Source of the DNA: Gemmatimonadota bacterium
GTDB taxonomy: Bacteria > Latescibacterota > UBA2968 > UBA8231
NCBI GenBank assembly: GCA_009841115.1
Contig: VXML01000084.1
Location: 1-64,000 of the forward strand
Reading direction: 5' to 3'
DNA: 64,000 nucleotides
Shown: piece after piece, positions 19,947-28,800 of the stretch
Numbering within the stretch: position 1 is the stretch's first letter
How the letters are laid out: each line of letters starts with the position of its first letter
Notes under the pieces: generated by a model
Told to the model about the DNA's origin: nothing
The model's input: only the letters and a program-made list of their open reading frames with translations
The model's database searches: none
Made by a program: the position numbers and the translations under genes

Positions 19947-20942
19947 ATGTCGCTGCGCATTTGCGATTGGAAATACGGCAAACGCTGGGTTTACTCCATT
20001 ACCTACGACGAGGCCCTGATCGATCTGCACCGCTTTGCTGTGCCCTATCACGAAGAATTCGGTATTCCTGGGCACTTGGAAGTAGTCGTCGGGCAAATAG
20101 GAGAAGTGCGCCAGATCGACGGGTCGAGCTTCAATGGCTACCGACATATGAATGCCGATGAGCTCAAAGACCTGATGGCGCGCGGCTGGGGCGTCGGCAA
20201 TCACTCGTGGACGCACGTCTTTATCAAACCCGAGATGGTCGATCAGGAGTTGCGCGTGGCCAGGGAGGTTTTAGAGCAAGCCATTGACGCGCCGGTGCCG
20301 CTGTATTGTGCCCCCGGCAGCAACCGCAATATGGCCCCACACATTCTCGAGGCCTGCCGCCAACTCGGCTATTTGGGCGCGATGAGTATCAGAGAGGGAA
20401 TAAATCGACCCGCGGACGAGTGCTATTGGCTCGACCGCAGTCCTCTGATCCACGAATACCCCCCGCCTTTCTTCAGCAAACACGATCCCTTCCGCAATAT
20501 TCTCCCCGCCCGCCAGTCCCGAGGTTGGGTCATCGACTACTGCCACTGCCCGATCGAAGAGCCCATCCACATCAATAAGGATTGTTCCGCAGCCCAGCTC
20601 CGCAAGCGCTTGGAGACGGTGCTTACAGAGGGCGGCGACGAAGTCTGGTGTGCCGTGCCCGAAGAAGTCGTGTTCTATCATCTGAGCCGGCGTCATGCCA
20701 CCATTGATGTTGTTGACGACAGCGTCAATGAGCAACGGTATCAAATCTCTTTCACCGGTCTGCCCGCCGGCGTGGCTTGCAAGGAACTGACCTTTGAAGC
20801 GGAAGTGCCAGCGGCCTGGTGCAACTTTCCCCGCATATGGGTCGATGGCGTAGCGCAGACAGCGGAGTTAGTGCGGCCCCGGGTACTGCGAGCCACTGTC
20901 GATGTAGGAGATGGGGTCGAAGTGGGGTTTCGCGCCGGATAA
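19947..20942 (+). CDS. Polysaccharide deacetylase (NodB-like) family protein, copy 2
   Basis: 331 residues from the ATG at 19947, chosen because GAAGGA lies seven bases upstream and because it aligns with the start of copy 1 (MSLRICDWKYGK versus MALRICDWKYGK). Same layout: TYDEA motif, GNHSWTHVF His pair, and a C-terminal beta-rich tail. Its stop at 20940-20942 lies three bases from the stop of the opposing reverse-strand gene. The high similarity along the whole length shows a tandem duplication; differences such as MGVGNHGWSHHF/GVGNHSWTHVF indicate moderate divergence. Confidence 0.8.
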   Translation: MSLRICDWKYGKRWVYSITYDEALIDLHRFAVPYHEEFGIPGHLEVVVGQIGEVRQIDGSSFNGYRHMNADELKDLMARGWGVGNHSWTHVFIKPEMVDQELRVAREVLEQAIDAPVPLYCAPGSNRNMAPHILEACRQLGYLGAMSIREGINRPADECYWLDRSPLIHEYPPPFFSKHDPFRNILPARQSRGWVIDYCHCPIEEPIHINKDCSAAQLRKRLETVLTEGGDEVWCAVPEEVVFYHLSRRHATIDVVDDSVNEQRYQISFTGLPAGVACKELTFEAEVPAAWCNFPRIWVDGVAQTAELVRPRVLRATVDVGDGVEVGFRAG

Positions 20943-20945
20943 CCC

Positions 20946-21734
20946 TCAAAACAGAGATTTGGCGAAGGCCAAGTCTTCGGCGAGGAGTCGCTCTGTGGAA
21001 GCTGCATCGTGGTATTCGGCATCCATGCAGACGACACCGCTGAAGCCTCTCCGTTTCAGTTCCGAGACCGACCGCGGCCACGAAGCCAAGCCCTGCCGTC
21101 CCGTGGTCCAATAAGGACACCATTCCACGTCTTCCGCTTCCGCTCCGGTCTGCCGCCGCCAGTACGCATTCTTGAGCTTGAACTGGGACAGATGCGACCA
21201 GACGATATCGATTGCCATCTCAGGGGATTCTCCGTTGAGAGCCGTGTGCCCGGCACAGGGTATGGCGCAGATATGGCTGGGATCGTAGCGGTCGATTAGG
21301 TGTTTTATACCCATGGCATTGCACACCCATTGGCCTTCGTGGTTTTGGATGCCCAAAGCCACCCCGTGCTTGTCGAGCAAGGGAATCAGGGCGTCAAAGG
21401 CTCGCTGGTGATCTTCTATGCTGGCCAAATACCCTCCAGCAGCGATGGCTGGGCAGGTGCGAATGACCGGAACTCCGGCAGCACCACAAGCCGCAATGGT
21501 TGCTTCATCCGTCGGCCCGGCCACACTGGTAATGGCGACACCCAAGGCGCTGAGTTCCTTTGCCGCTTTGGGCAAATCGCGTCCAACACTTTCGGGGGGC
21601 ACTGGATACCCCGCACGCACGGGCAATTCAATGCCGTCGAAGCCCAGATCGAGTACAAACTCTCCGAGTTCGGTTGGCGATTTGTCCTTCCACATTTTGG
21701 TAAAAACGGAAAAGGAAACGCCTCTGCTTTGCAT
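20946..21734 (-). CDS. Sugar phosphate isomerase/epimerase-like TIM-barrel protein
   Basis: 262 residues of the xylose isomerase-like TIM-barrel (AP endonuclease 2) family. The N-terminus SFSVFTKMWKDKSPTELGEF and LGFDGIELPVR are typical. Metal-site candidates are the Glu in GFDGIELP, the His in LGIQNHEGQW and the Asp and His near DAEYHDA. Its start at 21734 overlaps the mannonate dehydratase stop by one base (TAATG), so it is translationally coupled to that gene. A role as a keto-sugar epimerase or isomerase in the same pathway is inferred. Confidence 0.82.
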   Translation of the reverse strand: MQSRGVSFSVFTKMWKDKSPTELGEFVLDLGFDGIELPVRAGYPVPPESVGRDLPKAAKELSALGVAITSVAGPTDEATIAACGAAGVPVIRTCPAIAAGGYLASIEDHQRAFDALIPLLDKHGVALGIQNHEGQWVCNAMGIKHLIDRYDPSHICAIPCAGHTALNGESPEMAIDIVWSHLSQFKLKNAYWRRQTGAEAEDVEWCPYWTTGRQGLASWPRSVSELKRRGFSGVVCMDAEYHDAASTERLLAEDLAFAKSLF

Positions 21735-22717
21735 TAGAACTCCTCCACCGCCTGCAAGGCCGCGTGGATATAGCCAAAGGCATAGGCAAAGCCGACTTTC
21801 CTCGGCTCAGGGCCGCTGATCCCAGGGACGTGATCCGGCATGATCATGTACTCGTAGCCCACCTCCTTGTACACCTTCAGCGCTCGAATCATATTGATGT
21901 CGCCTTCGTCGGGAAAAACCTCGACGAAGCTCCCCAAGCCCCCTTTGATATTGCGGAAGTGGACGTTGAAAATCTTCTTGCGCTCGCCGAAGTAGCGAAT
22001 GACATCAAAAATTTCCTCCGCCGGATTGGCCAGCGCCTCGGACATGCAGCCCTGGCAGAAGTTCAGGCCGTTGTACGGGCTGTCATAGAGCGCGATGAGC
22101 TTTTTGAATCCCTCGGCCATCCCTAAGGGGCGCGCCACGCCCCGGTACGTATTGCCCACGCCAATGCCCGGGTCGGACGGATGACAGGCCATCTGGACTT
22201 TGTACTCTTCGGCCACGGGTATGATCTCCTGCAGCCAGTGGTCAATGCGCTCCCACATCTCGTCTTCATCGGCCGGCCCGTCTTCGAACTCGCCTAGCGA
22301 CTGGTCCAATTTGTCCAGTTCAAAGGTCGATACCGTGGCCCCTCCGCGCCCCGTCTTCGAGGGCGTCCGTAAGTGGCCCAAGATGGTGATATTGTAGTTG
22401 AGGCCGCGGATACCGGCCTCGCCCGCCATCCGCACCGTCTCTTTCATCCAGTCGAGCTGGCGGTCGCGCTCGTCGCTCGGTTTGAGAAAGATCGCCCCAG
22501 CCTCGTTGTCGTAGGCGCTGCGCGATCCCAAAGGGATGTGGATCATCTCCATGCTGATGCCGTGTTTGGCCCACCGCTCCTTCATCTGCTGCAGCATCTC
22601 CGTGCTCCACTCCCGCCACGGCGCAGCAGGCGTCTGATCGACGTTTTTGATGCCAAGTTGCGACAAGACCTTCATTTCTTCGTCGGTCTGTTCCCCGAAT
22701 TGCGATCCGATGTACAT
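21734..22717 (-). CDS. uxuA: Mannonate dehydratase-like enzyme (UxuA family)
   Basis: 327 residues. The UxuA signature positions are present: MACHPSDPG, NFCQGCMSEA (Cys of the CxG-like metal site), IFNVHFRNIKG, VEVFPDEGDINM and MIMPDHVP. UxuA removes water from D-mannonate to give 2-keto-3-deoxygluconate. It is shorter than the roughly 390-residue E. coli enzyme, so it may belong to a divergent subgroup. It precedes the epimerase with a one-base overlap and lies downstream of an HpcH/HpaI aldolase, which fits a uronic-acid route: dehydratase, then aldol cleavage. Confidence 0.78.
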   Translation of the reverse strand: MYIGSQFGEQTDEEMKVLSQLGIKNVDQTPAAPWREWSTEMLQQMKERWAKHGISMEMIHIPLGSRSAYDNEAGAIFLKPSDERDRQLDWMKETVRMAGEAGIRGLNYNITILGHLRTPSKTGRGGATVSTFELDKLDQSLGEFEDGPADEDEMWERIDHWLQEIIPVAEEYKVQMACHPSDPGIGVGNTYRGVARPLGMAEGFKKLIALYDSPYNGLNFCQGCMSEALANPAEEIFDVIRYFGERKKIFNVHFRNIKGGLGSFVEVFPDEGDINMIRALKVYKEVGYEYMIMPDHVPGISGPEPRKVGFAYAFGYIHAALQAVEEF

Positions 22718-22789
22718 AGCATATCCTCCGAAAGGTCGGTTTAGTAATGGACGATTAACATACGGCTACCGAGAAAGTGGAGCCAAAAA

Positions 22790-23527
22790 CTAGCTCGGCG
22801 CATCCCCCTGGAAAAGCGTAAATCCCATCTCCAGATACTTGTCGCGTTCTTCGGGACTAGTACCCGTTCCCATGGCCAGACTGATGCCAGTACCAGCCAA
22901 TTGCGCGGCGACATTGCGCATACATTCATCGACCGTGCGCAGCGGATAATCCGGGTGATCCTCTAAGCTGAAGGAAAGGTCGTTGGGCCCAAACGTGACC
23001 ACGCTCACGCCCGGCTTGGCCAATTTGCGAATATTGGTCACCGCTTCGACGGATTCCACCTGGATCGCCAAAATTGCGTAGTCATTCCACCACGCCGCAT
23101 AGGCTCGTCGGTCTATTCCTTGCGTTACACCGCGCAGGCCGCGGCGATGCGCGCCCCCCCAACTGCGCCGTCCAATGGGACCGTAATAGGCATAGGCAAT
23201 GGCGTCATCTACGGTCTCCGGCTCCATGACCTCGGGGATCAAGACCGCGCTGGGACCCAAGTCGAGATAGCGCCCGACCATGTAGGCCTGCCGGGTGTGC
23301 GGGATGCGCAATTGCACGTCGATATCCAACTCTTCGGCCGCCCGGCAGTAGGCGACCAATTGCTCTTCGCTAAAGGGGGTGTGCTGACTGTCGATCCAGA
23401 TGTAGTCGAACTGGCCCGTTGACCATACATCGGCCAACTCCTCCTTGGTCGTGGTCAGCGATCCGCGCAGGGCTGTTAGCACTTCGCCGTCTCGCATGCG
23501 TTGTCTGAGCGTCTTCTTTTGCGCCAT
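22790..23527 (-). CDS. HpcH/HpaI aldolase family protein (2-keto-3-deoxy sugar acid aldolase-like)
   Basis: 245 residues from the ATG at 23527, which has an AGGAG eight bases upstream. An in-frame start 78 bases further upstream is rejected because it lacks a ribosome-binding site. Family motifs are present: FDYIWIDSQHTPF, VQLRIPHT, VLIPEVMEPE, LAIQVESVEAV (metal-binding Glu) and FGPNDLSFS (metal-binding Asp). Enzymes of this type split 2-keto-3-deoxy acids into pyruvate and an aldehyde. Its position, reading toward uxuA, suggests it acts on the dehydratase product. It may be in the same transcript. Confidence 0.85.
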   Translation of the reverse strand: MAQKKTLRQRMRDGEVLTALRGSLTTTKEELADVWSTGQFDYIWIDSQHTPFSEEQLVAYCRAAEELDIDVQLRIPHTRQAYMVGRYLDLGPSAVLIPEVMEPETVDDAIAYAYYGPIGRRSWGGAHRRGLRGVTQGIDRRAYAAWWNDYAILAIQVESVEAVTNIRKLAKPGVSVVTFGPNDLSFSLEDHPDYPLRTVDECMRNVAAQLAGTGISLAMGTGTSPEERDKYLEMGFTLFQGDAPS

Positions 23528-23744
23528 AATGACTCCTGAATTGGATGGGAAAGAACCCGTGGTTAGATTCGATGAAACTAAACAGGAAGGTGTAGAAATT
23601 GACATGACCGCGAAAGAGCTTTCTTCTGCCCCGGCCCAACTAGCCTACAGCGAGCCAGAACACGGCCGTGCGTGAGAACGCGCTGTGGTCCATGGTCATC
23701 CTCTGTTCCCACGGCACTGCGATTCAATAGAATAAGGACTTAAC

Positions 23745-25796
23745 ATGCAATACACATCACAACAAAATGATTGGTTGGTTCAGCCCTTTCGCCAACCCGC
23801 TTTAATAGAAGAAAAGGACAGTCAACTTATTCTCGACAATGGACTCATTCGCCGAACATTCGCTATCACACCTAATTTCGCAACGGTTGATTATACCAAT
23901 CAAATTACCGGTAATACCCTTCTTCGTGCCATCAAACCAGAGGCGGGACTTGCGATAAACGGAAATGAATATGAAGTGGGTGGCTTGAAAGGACAGCCCG
24001 ACTACGCCTATCTTGATTCGGATTGGATCGCGGATTTGACCAGTGACGAGAACGCATTTCAATTCTGCGAATATAGGGTCGGTAAACCTGAAATCCGCTA
24101 TCCGTGGGTACACAGGCGTTCTACGACATCATCAGTCCATCCACCAGAAGGTGTGAAACTGACGGTTGTGTTCTCACCGCCGCCATCCACTAACTCCCTT
24201 CAGGTATGCGTGCATTATGAATTATACCAAGGCATTCCAGCACTATCTAAGTGGATCACTATTCACAATGAGAGCCAAGAACCGATTCAACTTGATGCCT
24301 TAAACTGTGAAATCCTTGCTGTCAACGAGCAGGAAAAGCATCGGCTGTATGTCGAGAGCGATTATGCCTTCAGCGGAATGGAAACGACACACTGGGGACC
24401 AGATGCAGATTACAAGACGCAAGTCGATTATAACTATCAGATGCCACTGTTGATGACAAGCCGCTATCCACTCGGTCCGGGAGTCCTTCTTCAACCGGGT
24501 GAGACCTTCAAGAGCTTCCGCACCTTCGAGATTCTACATGATAGTGATGCGCGTGAGCGAAAAGGACTCGCACGCCGCAAAATGTATCGCACGGTCGCGC
24601 CACAGGTCACGGAGAATCCAATTTTCATGCACGTTCGGAGTGCCGAGCCAGATGCTGTCCGTTTAGCGATCGATCAGTGCGCCGAAGTCGGATTTGAAAT
24701 GGTGATTATGACCTTTGGCAGTGGATTCAATATTGAGAGCGAAGATCCGCAATACATAACCACAATGAAAAAATTGACCGATTATGCCCACCACAAAGAT
24801 ATTCAACTCGGCGGTTATACACTGATGTGTGCTTCGCGGAATGCGGGTGAAGATTTCAACTGTGTTGACCCAGACACCGGGCAACCCGGAAGTAGGTTTG
24901 GACAGAGTGCTTGTCTTGCGAGCAGATGGGCAGATGGTTATTTCCAACGAGTGCTGAATTTCATGGATGCAACCGGAATGGATATCATAGAGACTGACGG
25001 TCCGTATCATGGCGACATCTGTGCTGCAACGACGCACGAGCATCATAACGGTTTAGCGGATTCGCAGTTGCGTCAGTGGGAAGCGTGCGTTCATTTTTAC
25101 CACGAATGTCGAAAACGCGGTATCTATATCAATTCGCCAGATCAGTATTATCTCAACGGTTCAAACAAATGCGGGATGGGCTATCGCGAAACGAACTTCA
25201 GCTTGCCCCGCGAGCGGCAAATTTTAATTGCCCGGCAGAATATCTACGATGCCACGTATGAAAAGACGCCCAGTATGGGTTGGATGTTCGTCCCGTTGGT
25301 GGAGTACCACGGCGGCGGAGCAGCCGCAACGTTTGAGCCGCTTTGTGAACACCTTGATGACTACGAATCACATCTCGCACAGAACTTCGGCAGCGGTGTG
25401 ATTGCGTGCTATCGCGGTCCTCGACTTTTTGATACTGAACAGACGAAAACTGTCGTTAAGAAATGGGTTGACTTCTACAAAAAGTATCTCCCAATATTGG
25501 ATTCTGACCTCATTCACGTGCGCCGCCCAGATGGCCGCTCTATTGATTGTGTCCTCCATGCCAACGCGCAAATCGATCCCTGTGGACTCGCGATGCTCTA
25601 TAATCCTACACGGACGGTACAACGGATGACTTTGAAATTACCGCTCTATTATACCGGGTTGTCTGAAATTGCCAAGGTTCGTGAAAAAGAAGGAGAATCC
25701 AAATGCTACAAAATCGACCGATATTACAACATTGATATTCCAATTGAGATGGAAGCAAAGAGCGTTAGTTATCTCGTTATTGAACCTGAAATTTGA
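23745..25796 (+). CDS. Alpha-galactosidase-like glycoside hydrolase (clan GH-D-like)
   Basis: 683 residues. The N-terminal half is a beta-rich supersandwich-like domain (LTVVFSPPP, CVHYELYQGIPALSKWITIH). From about residue 290 a TIM-barrel begins: HVRSAEPDAVRLAIDQCAE, MVIMTFGSGFN, MDIIETDGPYHGD and RGIYINSPDQYYLNG. The Asp in ETDGPYHGD is a good catalytic candidate, matching the nucleophile-region pattern of clan GH-D enzymes. No signal peptide is seen. The gene is clearly more AT-rich than its neighbours, with many AAT, ATT and TTA codons, suggesting acquisition from another lineage. Substrate unknown. Confidence 0.68.
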   Translation: MQYTSQQNDWLVQPFRQPALIEEKDSQLILDNGLIRRTFAITPNFATVDYTNQITGNTLLRAIKPEAGLAINGNEYEVGGLKGQPDYAYLDSDWIADLTSDENAFQFCEYRVGKPEIRYPWVHRRSTTSSVHPPEGVKLTVVFSPPPSTNSLQVCVHYELYQGIPALSKWITIHNESQEPIQLDALNCEILAVNEQEKHRLYVESDYAFSGMETTHWGPDADYKTQVDYNYQMPLLMTSRYPLGPGVLLQPGETFKSFRTFEILHDSDARERKGLARRKMYRTVAPQVTENPIFMHVRSAEPDAVRLAIDQCAEVGFEMVIMTFGSGFNIESEDPQYITTMKKLTDYAHHKDIQLGGYTLMCASRNAGEDFNCVDPDTGQPGSRFGQSACLASRWADGYFQRVLNFMDATGMDIIETDGPYHGDICAATTHEHHNGLADSQLRQWEACVHFYHECRKRGIYINSPDQYYLNGSNKCGMGYRETNFSLPRERQILIARQNIYDATYEKTPSMGWMFVPLVEYHGGGAAATFEPLCEHLDDYESHLAQNFGSGVIACYRGPRLFDTEQTKTVVKKWVDFYKKYLPILDSDLIHVRRPDGRSIDCVLHANAQIDPCGLAMLYNPTRTVQRMTLKLPLYYTGLSEIAKVREKEGESKCYKIDRYYNIDIPIEMEAKSVSYLVIEPEI

Positions 25797-25841
25797 ATAT
25801 CACTAATTTTTTTGATACCAGAGAAGTTCGGATGGATAGTT

Positions 25842-28800
25842 TTATTGCCGCTGAAGTTGTTCCTCCGCCCACTGCTGAAAAGCACTCCGCTCCGCTGCTT
25901 TGAGCGTATTCCAGATCAGCAGTTCTTTGCGGATTGCCTGCAAAAAGCTGCGGTTGGCCCGACGCCACGAATCATTGTCGCCGCTGAGGCAGCGCAGATA
26001 GAACACTAGGCCGTGAATATCGGCTTGATCCTCAGGGCGGATGCACAGCACGGCGTGCTGGCTCACGCCCAAATCCAGCGGTGCCAGCCACACCCGCGCT
26101 TCGAGGGCATAGGCCGTGCCTTGGGGCGTGGCAAAGGACTGGAGTAAGGTTCCCTCGGTGTAAAACGACCCAATCGACGCCTCGCCGTACGACGATAGGT
26201 AATCCAACAAAAAGCCACACAACCCCTTGGCCTCGGCCGCCGACACCAAGAAGGGAAAGCGGAATTCCCACTCGGCACCCACCGGCGGCTCGGGCTGCCA
26301 ACGCCGCACTAGGTCGGGCACCGCAGTGCGAGCGGCCACCCGGGCCGGATACACCGTGGACAGCAAGACCACGCCCATGACGATGAGCGCCGAAAACACG
26401 GCCGCCAAGGACGAATAGTTCAAATTGAGTCCGCCCAGCATGTCCAAGTGATTCAGCACCAAACCCATCCCCTGCCCCCCCAAGTATCCCAGCGTAATGC
26501 CCAGAACCGCATAGGCGCAGGCTTCGGCGATAAACAGCAGAGCGATGTGGGACGGAGCCAGCCCTACGGCTGCGTAAATGCCAATGTCCTTGAGGCGCTC
26601 GTACACCGTCCCCAGCATGGTATTGAGGACGATGAAGGCCGCGATGAGCATGGGTACGATCAGCACCCCTAAGCCCTTTATCGCCGTCGCCCCAATCGAC
26701 GAATAGGCCCAGACGCCGATGGTCGAGGCTTCGTCCTGCCGCAAGCCGACGAATAGGCTGACAGCCACCCGCAGCAAGAAGTCTTCCAACAGCGCTTGGG
26801 CCGCCCCAGAGTCTAATCGCTCCCGATCAAAGGCAACGGCCACCGAGCGCAACCGTCCCCCCATTTGGCGGACGATTTCATAGGGCGCAATCAGCACGTT
26901 GTCCGGCAGTATGTGTACATAGGGGCGGTACTGGGAGGCAGTAGCTGTCGTGGCCGCGCCCTGATTGAGCTGAAAGGTGCTGCCGGCGGTTCGAGACAGC
27001 TCAAAGTCCACCGGCGTCAGCGGCCCGTCGTCTAGGTCGCGGACGTCGTTAAAAATCTCTGGATCGAACAAGCCCACCACAGTCAGTTCTTTGCCCATCA
27101 CCTGCACTTGCGCCCGTCCCAAGTCGCCAGCATCCAAGCCCAAAGCCTCGGCCATCGGCAAGGGCAGCAGACAACTAGCCTCAGTCGCGGCGGTGAAAAA
27201 GCGACCGGCGGTTAAGGTCTGATCAATCCCTGTGATGTCAGTTTCCTCGGGATTTAGGCCGAGCAAGCCATAGGTCCGCACCAACTGTCGCCCGGACGCG
27301 GCTTCGAGATACGTTTTTTTGTTTTCCTGCAAAATGAACCAGTTGCGGAAGCTGATCGGGCCAACCGCGGAAAAGTGGGAGCGAATGTAATCCAACATGG
27401 GCTGGCCCAAGGGATTCCAGGCCCGGTTGCGGACTAAGATGCCCTCGTACCCACCCTCGTGTTCGAGAGATAGCGAGATAAAGCGCGCCCGACTCTCGTA
27501 CGAGGCAAACGAAAGCACCGTAAACGTCAGCAACACCAAGGTCGTCAAGGTCAGGCCGGTGCGCAGTTTGCGCCGCCGCATATTGGATATGCCCAGCATG
27601 AACGCGGCATGGGCGACGCTGAAACGCCGCATCTCAACGTGGTGGATCCGGTCGCCGCGTTCCTTCATAAAACTGTTGAAGCGGCTGATGATGAGGACGA
27701 GGACGAGACTGGCCATGGCCATGATGGCAAAGGCCAGCAGGATGACCAGCGGATGGGCAATGGCAAAGGCGGGATGCACCTGCGACACCGCGAGCCAGAC
27801 CACGGCCAATAACGCGCCAAAACCAGCCAATTGCCGCGTGATCTGCGTTGCCCCCAGCAGCAGACGCTCGCCCAAAAAAGCCGCGGGAATGAGCAGCGCC
27901 AAAAAGAACACCATGCCCTTTATGACATCGTTCAAGGTCGCCATGGCCTCGGGATAGACTTGGTTTTCCAATCCCAGCGCCACTCGCAGATGGGCCACAT
28001 AGCGACTCCATTCTTTGCGCTGGGCGGCCTCTTGGGCGGCTTCGAGAACTTGGGCGGTGCGCTGGTGCAGGCGCTGTAAGTGCTGGTTTTCAATGGCGTG
28101 GTCGCGCATGGTTTGCAGCCGATCCTCGTCGAGACGCCACATGTCCCAAGCGGCCTGCAACAGCGTCGGCACCAGCCGCTCTTCGGCGAGGAAAAATCCC
28201 TCGCCATTGGGTCGGCTATCGGGGATGCCGTTGTTGAGTAACAACAGTTGGCGGCCCGCCAGTATCTTGATGCGGTTTTGCGGGTCGGCGTCCTGCGGCC
28301 CGAATACCACCCCTGCCGCTTCGTCGAGGCTGCTGCCCAGCGCGTAGCCGTATTGGCGCGGGGCGGTGTCGTAGCGGTTGAGCACGGTGATGCCGCCCAA
28401 GAAATTGAGCGAGCGCGGATTAATGAGGCCGTAAAAAGGGCGGCTCAAACAGGGGAACACCACCACCGATTTCTCGGTAAGCGCCCATTGGACAGTGATA
28501 GGGATGGAGCCGTCGGGCAGCGGTTTCCCGTGGAATCCCTCCGCCCTTTTGCTCAGATCGGCGGCATAAGTAATAGCCCCGTCGTGCGGTTCCAAGACGT
28601 ACACGTTGGTGCGGTATTGAGCTTGCGGCAGCCCCGTTATGAGCAACTCCCCCTCGTCGTCGCTCAGATGGACTTGGGCCGTGCGCACCCCTTTGACGGC
28701 TTTGCCCGCGGTCGCCCATTGCCGTCGCACTACAGCTACCGCATCGGCCACTGGCCGGTCCGGCATTTGCGACCGGCGCGGAAAGGTCCGCACCTTGAGG

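Noticed and set aside
23529..23675. 48-codon forward frame before the glycoside hydrolase
   Set aside because: Acidic short frame with no match and no good ribosome-binding site; it starts two bases from the divergent aldolase ATG.
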